From the NCBI GenBank assembly GCA_017481225.1, contig JAFUPM010000054.1, forward strand, positions 1 through 38,232: a stretch of DNA of 38,232 nt, given 5' to 3'. The position numbers were made by a program, and so were the translations under genes. Shown piece by piece: positions 22,780 to 29,971 of the stretch (its first letter is position 1; the number at the start of each line of letters is the position of its first letter). This DNA is from Clostridia bacterium. GTDB lineage: Bacteria > Bacillota > Clostridia > Oscillospirales > CAG-272. The notes beneath the pieces are model-generated. The model was not told where the DNA came from and made no database searches. It saw only the letters and a list, made by a program, of their open reading frames with translations.

Positions 22780-23274
22780 ATGGTATATACAAAAACGGTA
22801 ATGCTTGACTCCGACGACAGAAAAATCACCTTCCATAACGTGACCGACGAGGTGAAGCTTGCAGTTAAGGAAAGCGGCATCAAGGCAGGAATAATCAACA
22901 TCTACACACCCCACACCACCTGCTCCGTAGGAACCCAGGAGCTTGCCTTTGACCTGTCCGTGTCGGGGCTTGAAACTCTCCAGCAGGACTTTGTAGAGGC
23001 GCTTGAGAAAATTATGCCCGACTGCAAAAGAGAGGGCATCTACCTCCACCCCGGTCCCAAGGCTATTGCCTTTGCCGCAGAGCACGACGAGGACCTGAGA
23101 GGCTGTCACAACACCGATGCTCACCTTCGCTCTCAGCTTATCGGCAGAAGCGAGACCGTAGCCGTTCTTGACGGAGCCCCCGATCTCGGCTCCTTCGGCA
23201 ACGTTTTCCTTATCGATTTCGATATGACAAGAGCCCGCAAAAGAAAGCTTCGCTTGACAGTTATAGGTGAGTAA
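22780..23274 (+). CDS. YjbQ/UPF0047 family protein
   Basis: A 164-residue member of the YjbQ (UPF0047) family, longer than the usual about 135-140 because of an insertion around residues 55-90. It keeps GIINIYTPHTTCSV (family HTT), and the C-terminal segment NTDAHLRSQLIG, VLDGAPDLGSFGNVFLIDFD. The usual second-half motif is NxHAHL; here one His is Asp (D113) while H115 is kept. The usual TxNE is GTQE. Family members have been described as weak thiamine-phosphate synthases, an annotation I would not trust here. Presence in a sugar cluster beside a TIM-like and an isomerase gene suggests a role in sugar phosphate handling. AAAAGGAGA precedes the ATG. Confidence 0.85.
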   Translation: MVYTKTVMLDSDDRKITFHNVTDEVKLAVKESGIKAGIINIYTPHTTCSVGTQELAFDLSVSGLETLQQDFVEALEKIMPDCKREGIYLHPGPKAIAFAAEHDEDLRGCHNTDAHLRSQLIGRSETVAVLDGAPDLGSFGNVFLIDFDMTRARKRKLRLTVIGE

Positions 23275-23286
23275 AGGAGACGAAAA

Positions 23287-24669
23287 ATGAAAAATGTAAA
23301 AATAGGATTTCTTCCTCTCTACATACAGCTTTACGATGATTTCGCATCGGGCTTACGTCCCGGTGTTGAGGCTTATTGCCAGTCGGTAAAGGAGGCTCTC
23401 GTAAAGGGCGGTGCTGAGCTTGTTGCGGCTGATATTTGCCGCGTTAAGTCGGAGTTCGAGGCGGCGGTAAGCCTCTTCGAGCGCGAGGACGTTGAGGCTA
23501 TCGTAACTCTCCACCTTGCCTATTCCCCCTCGCTTGAAAGCACGAGCGTTATAGCTTCGACAAGCCTTCCCGTAATAATCCTTGACACAACGAGAGATTT
23601 TTGCTTCGACTTTGAGGTAAAGAAGGGTTCAACCTCCTACAACCACGGTATTCACGGAGTGCAGGATTTCTGTAATCTTCTTAAAAGACTCGGCAAGGAT
23701 TACTCAATCTTCGCAGGTCATTACCTTAACTCCGACGTAGTGAAAAGAGTTCTCGATGCCGCAAGAGCCGTAAAGGCTGCCCGCGCTATATCCAAAATGA
23801 AGGTAGGCACTCTCGGCGGCGCATTCGACGGAATGGGCGACTTTTGCATATCCGACGAAACCAAGGCGAGGCTTGGCGTCGAGGTTAACCGCTGCAGCGG
23901 CGAGAAAATCCTCGAAATCAAGAAAAGCGTCACCGACGAGGCAGTACGCCGCGAGTACGAGGCAGACTGTAAGGATAACGGCTGCAATATTCCCTACGAA
24001 ATGTACGCGGAGCATATCCGCAGCTCCATAGCCATAAGAGAGCTTATTAAGAAAGAGGGCTACACCGCCTTTACTATGAATTTCCGCCGCGCAGGCTCTG
24101 AGGTGGGCTTCGACACCGTACCCTTTGCCGAGGCTTGTAAGCTTATGGCGTCGGGCATTGGCTACGCAGGCGAGGGCGATGCTATCAACGCGGCTCTCGT
24201 TGGCGCCCTTATGTCCTCCTTTGACGAGGTGAACTTCGTCGAAATGTTCTGCCCCGATTGGAAAAATAATACGATTTATTTCAACCACATGGGCGAATGT
24301 AACGCGAGCCTTATGGAAAACAGACATATGATGACCAAGTATTTTGCCTACGGCGACGTAGACCACCCCGTCTATATGCTGGGTCACATGAAGGCAGGGC
24401 AGGGGTGTGTTTTGAATATGCTCCCCAACGCCGAGGGCTGGTTTGACGTGGTTATCGTTGAGGGCGAGTTTATGCAGCTGCCTGAGAAGCTCGAAAGCTT
24501 CCCCGAGACCATCAACGGCTGGTTCAAGCCCAAAACCGACGTTTGCTCTCTGCTTGAAAAATACAGCGAGGCAGGCGGAACTCACCACTCCTCCTTTGTT
24601 TACGGTGTAAACGCCCGTTCTCTTTCTCTGTTTGCGAAGAGCCTCGGTATGAAATGCACCGTAATCTGA
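23287..24669 (+). CDS. L-arabinose/L-fucose isomerase family protein
   Basis: A 460-residue protein of the fucose/arabinose isomerase fold, expected to interconvert an aldose and a ketose with Mn2+. Metal-ligand and catalytic candidates are visible at E296 (GYAGEGDAI), E337 (NHMGECN) and the pair H433-H434 (GGTHHSSFVYG), which correspond to the Glu, Glu and His positions of AraA. The N-terminal part (LPLYIQLYDD, VTLHLAYSPS) is that of the uncharacterised arabinose-isomerase-like group rather than AraA itself. It starts 12 bases after yjbQ with AAAGGAGA, and the FGGY kinase follows after 10 bases: isomerase and kinase are thus likely successive steps. The sugar cannot be determined from sequence. 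Confidence 0.86.
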   Translation: MKNVKIGFLPLYIQLYDDFASGLRPGVEAYCQSVKEALVKGGAELVAADICRVKSEFEAAVSLFEREDVEAIVTLHLAYSPSLESTSVIASTSLPVIILDTTRDFCFDFEVKKGSTSYNHGIHGVQDFCNLLKRLGKDYSIFAGHYLNSDVVKRVLDAARAVKAARAISKMKVGTLGGAFDGMGDFCISDETKARLGVEVNRCSGEKILEIKKSVTDEAVRREYEADCKDNGCNIPYEMYAEHIRSSIAIRELIKKEGYTAFTMNFRRAGSEVGFDTVPFAEACKLMASGIGYAGEGDAINAALVGALMSSFDEVNFVEMFCPDWKNNTIYFNHMGECNASLMENRHMMTKYFAYGDVDHPVYMLGHMKAGQGCVLNMLPNAEGWFDVVIVEGEFMQLPEKLESFPETINGWFKPKTDVCSLLEKYSEAGGTHHSSFVYGVNARSLSLFAKSLGMKCTVI

Positions 24670-24679
24670 CGGAGGATAT

Positions 24680-25969
24680 ATGAAGCGTTATTCAATTGGA
24701 CTTGACCTTGGCACCTCGTCGGCGAAAGGAGTGCTGTTTTCGGAGAGTGGGGAGATTGTAGCCAAAAGCACAGCCCCCTTTTCCTACGGAAAATCCTATC
24801 TTCCCGACGGTGCCGAGTATATAGGCATAGACCCCGAGAAGCTTTACGCCACCGTTTGCCGAGTGCTGCGCGTGTTATCGTCGGCTCTCCCTCTGGGAGG
24901 TGAAATAGTCGGTGTAGCTATGGCGTCCGCCTCGGGTAACGCCCTGCTTTGCGACAGGGAGGGCAATGCCTTGCTTGACGGCTACTCCTGGCTTAACAGC
25001 CCCTTTAAAAAAGAGGTGGCGGAGGTGTTCGGTGAGGACTTCGGCAGCGAGGTTCGCGAGGTGGCAGGCTGGGGTATATCCTACTCCTTCCCCTTAGGTC
25101 AGCTATCGCATTTAAAGCTACACGCCCCCCACCTTATTGAGAACTGCGCCACCGTTTGTATGACGACGGAGTACCTTCTATACAGACTTACGGGAAAGTG
25201 GGGAATTGACGTTTCCACAGCCACCCCCTTCTATTTTCTTGACCAGAAGGCAAGACGGTGGAATAAGGACTACCTTCGCCCCCTTGGGATAGATGAAGCT
25301 AAGCTTCCTCCTCTTATGGAGTGCGGAGACCTGCTCGGCACCGTTACGCGTAAGGCGTCAGCAGACACGGGACTTGCCGAGGGTGTGAAGGTTTACGTAG
25401 GCTCCTTTGACCACCCGACTGCGGCTCGCGCCTCGGGCGTTAGTAAGGAGGGCGACCTGCTTATTTCCTGCGGCACCTCCTGGGTGTGCTTTTTCCCAAA
25501 GACGGAGAGATGTGAAATTGTGAAGGGCGGCTTCCTTTGCGACCCCTTCCTTACCCCCACGGGAGCTTGGGGAGCTATGTCCTCCCTTGCCAGAGCCTCC
25601 GAGAAAATTAAGGATATCGTAGAGAAATATATTTCCTCGGGTGAGGATAAATTCACTCTTCTTGACGAATATGCAGCCCGAGCAGAAAAGAATGCAGGCG
25701 GACTTTCCTTTAATCCTATGGCAGAATGTCCCGACCTCTCGGCATATTCTAAGGAGAATATTGCCCGCGCTCTTATGGTTGACATAGCCGAGGCACTTAA
25801 AAGGAATATATCGGGTGCCACAACCGTCAAGCGCGTCTTTATGTGCGGCGGACCTTCCACAAGTAAGATGTGGCAGAAGGTCCTCTCCGAGGTATTCAAC
25901 GCACCTGTTACCGTTACCTACGGACCCCACAGCGGCGCCGTCGGTGCGGCAATGTACGCGCTCAAATAA
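24680..25969 (+). CDS. FGGY-family carbohydrate kinase
   Basis: A 429-residue sugar kinase. The N-terminal phosphate-binding motif is SIGLDLGTSSAKGVLF (about residues 5-20), the catalytic Asp is in GSFDHPTAARASG (D244), and the adenosine-binding FMCGGPSTSKMWQKVLSEVF is near the C-terminus with the final GPHSGAVGAAMYA. At 429 residues it is shorter than classical xylulokinase (about 500), like several kinases of uncharacterised clusters. CGGAGGATAT precedes the ATG. It probably phosphorylates the ketose made by the isomerase upstream. Its last 20 codons and stop are duplicated just downstream. Confidence 0.9.
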   Translation: MKRYSIGLDLGTSSAKGVLFSESGEIVAKSTAPFSYGKSYLPDGAEYIGIDPEKLYATVCRVLRVLSSALPLGGEIVGVAMASASGNALLCDREGNALLDGYSWLNSPFKKEVAEVFGEDFGSEVREVAGWGISYSFPLGQLSHLKLHAPHLIENCATVCMTTEYLLYRLTGKWGIDVSTATPFYFLDQKARRWNKDYLRPLGIDEAKLPPLMECGDLLGTVTRKASADTGLAEGVKVYVGSFDHPTAARASGVSKEGDLLISCGTSWVCFFPKTERCEIVKGGFLCDPFLTPTGAWGAMSSLARASEKIKDIVEKYISSGEDKFTLLDEYAARAEKNAGGLSFNPMAECPDLSAYSKENIARALMVDIAEALKRNISGATTVKRVFMCGGPSTSKMWQKVLSEVFNAPVTVTYGPHSGAVGAAMYALK

Positions 25970-26092
25970 TAAGAAAAACTCAACACGGGGTAGGGAAATA
26001 ACGTACAATACCCCCGTTACCTACGGACCTCACAGCGGCGCCGCTCGGGCGGTAATGTACGCGCTTAAATAATAAGAAAAACTCAACACGGG
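25911..26092. repeat. 103-bp duplication of the FGGY kinase 3' end
   Basis: The segment 25911-25989, covering the last kinase codons (TVTYGPHSGAVGAAMYALK), the TAATAA stop and about 20 bases downstream (AGAAAAACTCAACACGGG), recurs at 26014-26092 with period 103. The second copy has few changes and would still read TYGPHSGAARAVMYALK followed by TAATAA, but it has no start codon and is not expressed by itself. The following SGNH gene begins 10 bases after copy 2 and may have gained the spacer between it and the kinase by this event. Confidence 0.94.
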
Positions 26093-26101
26093 AGTAGAGC
26101 T

Positions 26102-26746
26102 ATGAAGAAAATTGTCCTCATTGGCGATTCTATAAGAATGGGCTACGATAAATACGTTAAGGAAGCACTGGAAGGAGTGTGCGAGGTATTTTACCCCGAG
26201 GAAAACTGCAAGTTTGCAGAGTACGTTCTCCGCTTCGTCCACGAGTGGAAGAAGAACGGAGGTTGGGGGGACGATGTGGACCTGGTCCACTGGAACGCAG
26301 GGCTTTGGGACGCGCTTGAGCTTTTCGGTGACGAGCCCTTAACCTCTCTTTCCTATTACGGCGAGGCTATTGCCAGAATAGATAAAAGACTTCGTATGCT
26401 TTTCCCAAAAGCGAAAATTGTTTTCGCAACCTCAACCTCGGTGAACGAGGGTATGAGTAATCCCGATTTCACAAGGCATAACTCCATAATTGAGGAATAC
26501 AATTCCGTTGCAATATCCGCGCTTTCAGGTACCGATACGGTTATATCCGACCTCTATTCCGTAACGTGTCACCTGCCCGACGCCTATCGCTCCGATTGGG
26601 TGCATTTCTACACTCCAAAGGGTATAGAGCTTATAGGCGGTAAGGTACTGTCCGTAATCTGCGGACTTCTCGATATCAATCCCACCGAGGTTAATATTGA
26701 TAACTTCACCCCGGAGAAATACTCTCGTCAAAATATCGGTTATTAA
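26102..26746 (+). CDS. SGNH/GDSL-family hydrolase
   Basis: A 214-residue SGNH hydrolase, usually an esterase or carbohydrate deacetylase. Block I is LIGDSIRMGY (nucleophile Ser S10), block III is HWNAGLWD (N65), and block V is SDWVHFY with catalytic D165 and H168. Block II Gly is plausible around GGWGDD. No signal peptide, so it would act in the cytoplasm, for example removing an acetyl or other acyl group from an imported sugar. It is the last gene of the AraC-linked cluster and ends before the terminator at 26780. The start ATG is preceded by GGAG at 26091-26094. Confidence 0.87.
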   Translation: MKKIVLIGDSIRMGYDKYVKEALEGVCEVFYPEENCKFAEYVLRFVHEWKKNGGWGDDVDLVHWNAGLWDALELFGDEPLTSLSYYGEAIARIDKRLRMLFPKAKIVFATSTSVNEGMSNPDFTRHNSIIEEYNSVAISALSGTDTVISDLYSVTCHLPDAYRSDWVHFYTPKGIELIGGKVLSVICGLLDINPTEVNIDNFTPEKYSRQNIGY

Positions 26747-26779
26747 GCAAAAATGTAAATTATAATAGTCAAAAAACAT

Positions 26780-26812
26780 AAAACCTCGGAGAAATTAATC
26801 TCCGAGGTTTTT
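26780..26812 (+). terminator. Intrinsic terminator of the sugar cluster
   Basis: AAACCTCGGAGA (26781-26792) and TCTCCGAGGTTT (26799-26810) form a perfect 12-bp stem with loop AATTAA, followed by TT. It ends the plus-strand cluster and could also act on the opposite strand. Confidence 0.92.
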
Positions 26813-26873
26813 AAAATATAAAGATGCTATTTGATTGTAAACGCGCATCACCCGGCAAGGCTTGAAGCTGCAT

Positions 26874-27019
26874 AAAGCTCAATATCCGTCAAGCCTCAGC
26901 GCGAACTAAAGCCCAATATCCGTCAAGGCTCAGCGCAAACTAAAGCTCAATATCCGTCAAGCCTCAGCGCAAACTAAAGCCCAATATCCGTCAAGGCTCA
27001 AAGTCAACTAAAGCTCAAC
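26874..27019. repeat. 34-bp tandem repeat with alternating variants, four copies plus a part
   Basis: Units begin with AAAGC(T/C)CAATATCCGTC at 26874, 26908, 26942 and 26976, and partially at 27010. Two positions alternate: copies 1 and 3 have AAAGCTC and CAAGCCTCAGCGC, copies 2 and 4 have AAAGCCC and CAAGGCTCA, so the true unit may be a 68-bp dimer. It sits between converging genes (SGNH hydrolase and uridine kinase), 33 bases from the kinase stop. Confidence 0.93.
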
Positions 27020-27051
27020 AGCCCCGGCGCGTAGATTGAGTACACTCAAAA

Positions 27052-27987
27052 TCAATAGAGATGCTCGTAAATACCGCCCGGGATAAATTCGCGTATAAGC
27101 GAATTCTCCGGAACCAAATCTATATCCACAGGCTCAATCTGCCTTATAGCCTCAAGGACCGTCGCCACGTATCCGTCGCGCTCGGCAAGCTCCTCTGTGA
27201 GAAGCTTTTCAGCGAAGGGCTTCATTACACCCAGCTCAAAGGTGTGATAGGTGTCGAAGGCGATATCGGCAGTCGCCTTGTAGGGGTAGAGGTAAATATC
27301 CTCTGCCTTCAGCACGCCCTTCCACATAGAGAGTGTCCTCTCCGCGTCTGCGCCGCGGTAGATGCTGTCGCGCACAAGTCTGCGCACAAATCTGATTTTC
27401 CTTCCCGAAAGTATTCTCTCTCCGTCAACGTTAATGTTGGTGGATACGCTGACGAACACCTTCAGTATTTTGTCCTTGGGAAGGGAGTCTGAAATAGTCG
27501 GGTTAAGCGCGTGGAGACCCTCAATTACTATACAGCCGTGATTTACGGGAGGGTATTCGGTAACCTTTGTTCTCTCGCCCGTCTTGAAATCGTATTTCGG
27601 TACGGAGAAGGGTTTATTCGCCGTAATGGCGACGAGAGTTTCGCGTAGGAAGTCTAAGTCAAGAGCCTCGGGGCACTCGTAATCGTGGGAGCCGTCGGAG
27701 CATTTAGGATAGCTTGGGTCGCCGTGAGTCTTATAGAAATCGTCAAGAGATATAACCGTTGACTCCTCCCCAAGTGACTTAATTGCGTCCGACACAAGGT
27801 TCGCCGTCGTAGTCTTGCCCGAGCCCGAAGGACCTGCCAGAAGTATGAGCTTTATATTCTCATTCTCCACGACTCTCTCTGCAATAGCTCTCACCTCTGC
27901 GTGATATGTTATTTCCTCTCTCCTTATCATCTCGGAGGGGTATTTTCTCGATAACTTATTTATGAATGTTAACTGTATTTCTGCCAT
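27052..27987 (-). CDS. Uridine kinase-like nucleoside kinase (Udk/PRK family)
   Basis: A P-loop kinase of 311 residues from the chosen start. Walker A is LAGPSGSGKTTTANL (about residues 50-64) and the catalytic/substrate region SLDDFYKTHGD matches uridine kinases and related phosphoribulokinase-type enzymes. It is longer than classical Udk (about 210) with an N-terminal extension (about 45 residues) and a C-terminal extension; similar long forms without the TGS domain are common in Clostridia. A TTG at 28032 is in frame but without ribosome binding site; ATG at 27987 has GGTGA upstream and begins MAEIQLTF, so I prefer it. It has a very good promoter at 28079-28107. Confidence 0.85.
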   Translation of the reverse strand: MAEIQLTFINKLSRKYPSEMIRREEITYHAEVRAIAERVVENENIKLILLAGPSGSGKTTTANLVSDAIKSLGEESTVISLDDFYKTHGDPSYPKCSDGSHDYECPEALDLDFLRETLVAITANKPFSVPKYDFKTGERTKVTEYPPVNHGCIVIEGLHALNPTISDSLPKDKILKVFVSVSTNINVDGERILSGRKIRFVRRLVRDSIYRGADAERTLSMWKGVLKAEDIYLYPYKATADIAFDTYHTFELGVMKPFAEKLLTEELAERDGYVATVLEAIRQIEPVDIDLVPENSLIREFIPGGIYEHLY

Positions 27988-28078
27988 AATGTTCACCAAT
28001 AGCCCAGCGTGGGCGTCCGTATTTTTCTTCAATTATTTTATGCCGATAAATTTCCCATGCCACAAGGTATGGAAGGAT

Positions 28079-28107
28079 ATTTTACCCTCTTTTCGGTGAC
28101 TTGTCAA
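28079..28107 (-). promoter_or_regulatory. Promoter of the uridine kinase-like gene
   Basis: On the minus strand, perfect -35 TTGACA (28102-28107), a 17-base spacer and -10 TAAAAT (28079-28084). The leader is about 85 bases. Confidence 0.85.
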
Positions 28108-28194
28108 GAGGGATTGACATATTTTTTAGGATATTTTCAACAACTTATATACATATTGCATATAAAAGAATATCGAAATTGTGCAAAATAAACA

Positions 28195-28228
28195 AACCGA
28201 GGTCAGCCCAAATAGGAGCGCCTCGGTT
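28195..28228 (-). terminator. Probable terminator of the valS-LRR-HAD operon
   Basis: On the minus strand, AACCGAGG and CCTCGGTT (8-bp stem, 18-base loop) are followed by a T-rich stretch (TTTGTTTATTTT). It lies beyond the duplicated tail of the HAD gene. Confidence 0.65.
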
Positions 28229-28269
28229 TCTGTTATAGCTTAGATAATCAGCTCTAGTTTTTTCTACCC

Positions 28270-28497
28270 TTGGCGAAAGCAACCTTGGAAAGATTTATAA
28301 ACCAAGAAGCGCGCGCAGCTCGGAGACCTCTTTGAGGTAGTGACGTATTTTTTCACAAAGCTTCTGCGCTTGGGTATCTCGCCCCTTCGGCAAAAAGCTA
28401 TCTTGGCTACCTTATAAATCAAGAAGCGCGCGCAGCTCGGAGACCTCCGTGAGGTAGTAGTCGCAATTTTTTCGCATAAACTCCTCAATTTCGGGTA
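28270..28497. repeat. 117-bp duplication of the HAD gene 3' end
   Basis: The gene's last codons, its TAA stop and about 30 bases downstream are present twice. The 27-base block beginning AAGAAGCGCGCGCAGCTCGG occurs at 28421 (inside the gene) and at 28304 (outside), period 117, with clear similarity continuing on both sides. The outer copy has a one-base indel, so it reads out of frame, and is diverged in its upstream part. It is a broken tail, not a second gene. Confidence 0.92.
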
Positions 28498-29071
28498 CTC
28501 TGTACGCCCAGCCCGCCGCCGCGAAGCCGACTCCCGCGCCTCTTGCCATATCGTAACCCGGCTTAAGGTCGTCAACAACCAGCACCTCGCTTGGCGAAAG
28601 AGAGTATTTCTCCATAAGCTCAAGGACGGTTTTAGGCGAGGGCTTTCTCATCTCCTTCGGTATATCCCAGCCGTAGATTACGTCGGGGGTGGGAAGGGAA
28701 TTATGCGCCCAGTCGCGCTTAATATACTCGGTGAGGGAATGGGAGTCAACGGCAACGATACCTCCGGCAGCCTTGAAGTCGGCAATGATTTCTCTGATAC
28801 CGGGGTAGGCGCTTGGGATATGCCCCTTCACGTACTCCGACCAGAAGCCCTCCTCGTGCTTCAGCTCCTCCTCGGTAAGCCCAACCTCATCAACGAAAAG
28901 TGACACGATGCCGGGGTGAAAGTTCTTGACGATATAGTCCTCGAAGGTGTAATTGCTTGCAAGGTGGGGTCTGTAAATTTTAAGGTATTCGACGAAGCTT
29001 GGGAAATGTATAGACTCAGAGCTGTCAACCACAGTGTCGTCGTGGTCCAGCACAAGACATTTGTATCTCAT
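28412..29071 (-). CDS. HAD-superfamily hydrolase
   Basis: A 219-residue HAD hydrolase. Motif I is LVLDHDDTVVDSS (nucleophile D9, acid D11), motif II Ser is in VDSHSLTEY, motif III Lys is in EMRKPSPKT and motif IV is VLVVDDLKPGYDMA. The cap is helical (about residues 20-95). The substrate is not evident; small-molecule phosphatases and nucleotide or sugar phosphatases share this plan. It starts eight bases after the LRR gene stop and is the last gene of the valS operon. Its 3' end, including stop, is duplicated downstream. Confidence 0.88.
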   Translation of the reverse strand: MRYKCLVLDHDDTVVDSSESIHFPSFVEYLKIYRPHLASNYTFEDYIVKNFHPGIVSLFVDEVGLTEEELKHEEGFWSEYVKGHIPSAYPGIREIIADFKAAGGIVAVDSHSLTEYIKRDWAHNSLPTPDVIYGWDIPKEMRKPSPKTVLELMEKYSLSPSEVLVVDDLKPGYDMARGAGVGFAAAGWAYRVPEIEEFMRKNCDYYLTEVSELRALLDL

Positions 29072-29079
29072 ATTTTCAC

Positions 29080-29967
29080 CTACTCAAAATTCATAAAGCT
29101 CACCCTTGGGGTGCTGAGGGAAAGGTCGCTTCTCTGTACCGTAAGGGTGCGACCTCGCATAAGAGTCTCCCACCTCTCCTTCGTTCCGCCAAAGGATATG
29201 TCGGTAAGGGCGTCGCACCCTCCGAACACGTCCTCGTCCTCTAGCTCGCGCATATCCTTCGGGATAGCAATTCTCGCAAGAGAGGAGCAGTCAGCGAAGG
29301 CGTCGAAGCCAACAACCGACACACCGACGGGGAGTATAATACTCTTAAGGCTAGAGCAGCCCTTGAAGGCTCTACGCCCAATTTTGACAAGTTTAGTTGG
29401 CAAATCTACCGAAATAAGCGACCTGCAGCCCTCAAACGTTGACTCGTCGATAAGCCCCATATTGTCGGATAACTTCACTGATTCAAGAGAGAAGCAGCCC
29501 GAGAAGGCGCAGAACTCAACAAGCACACAGCTGTCGGGAATGGTTATATGGGTCAGGTTAAAGCAGAAGGCGAAGGCGGACGCGCCTATCATATAAATAG
29601 ACTCCGAGAGCTTAACTCTCGTCAGGGCGGCACAGCCCTCAAAGCACCCCTCGCCAAGCCTTGAAACGCTATCGGGAATAGATATTTCCCTGAGAGAGGA
29701 GCAGCCCGAAAACGCCTCGTCCAAAATTTCCGTGACACCGAATTCCATTACTACCTTCTCAAGGCTCTTGCAGCCTGCGAAGGCGCAGGCGGATATTCTT
29801 TTCAGAGACCTCGGGAGCCGTATTTCCTTCAAAGCCTCAAAGTCGCGGAAGGCGTTATCCGCTATCTCCTCGATGCCCTCAGGTACGGTTATAGTCGCCG
29901 ACTCGGGGGAGTCTGCATAGCTCCCCGCGAATACGACCTTATTTTCTTCCTTTTTCTTTTCAGCCAT
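29080..29967 (-). CDS. Leucine-rich repeat protein (BspA/LRR_5 type), cytoplasmic
   Basis: A 295-residue protein made of about nine LRR_5 units of 22-24 residues, each with the pattern I-x-x-x-A-F-x-G-C-x-S-L-x-x-I-x-x-P (for example AFAGCKSLEKVVM, AFSGCSSLREISIP, CFEGCAALTRVKL). Most family members are surface proteins, but here no signal peptide, lipobox or anchor is present. ATG 29967 is four bases after the valS stop; the frame stays open further upstream inside valS, but that part has no LRR character. It probably is translated by coupling to valS and is thus under the valine T-box. The C-terminal 30 residues (GGTKERWETLMRGRT) match the usual end cap of such proteins. Likely a protein-binding scaffold; partner unknown. 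Confidence 0.87.
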   Translation of the reverse strand: MAEKKKEENKVVFAGSYADSPESATITVPEGIEEIADNAFRDFEALKEIRLPRSLKRISACAFAGCKSLEKVVMEFGVTEILDEAFSGCSSLREISIPDSVSRLGEGCFEGCAALTRVKLSESIYMIGASAFAFCFNLTHITIPDSCVLVEFCAFSGCFSLESVKLSDNMGLIDESTFEGCRSLISVDLPTKLVKIGRRAFKGCSSLKSIILPVGVSVVGFDAFADCSSLARIAIPKDMRELEDEDVFGGCDALTDISFGGTKERWETLMRGRTLTVQRSDLSLSTPRVSFMNFE

Positions 29968-29971
29968 AGCT

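Noticed and set aside
25990..26072. A second small gene or pseudogene of an independent kinase
   Set aside because: Only the last 20 codons are present and flanking downstream sequence is also copied, so it is a local tandem duplication rather than the remains of another gene.
27988..28032. Upstream TTG start for the uridine kinase-like gene
   Set aside because: No ribosome binding site before it, while ATG 27987 has one; the extra 15 residues do not look conserved.
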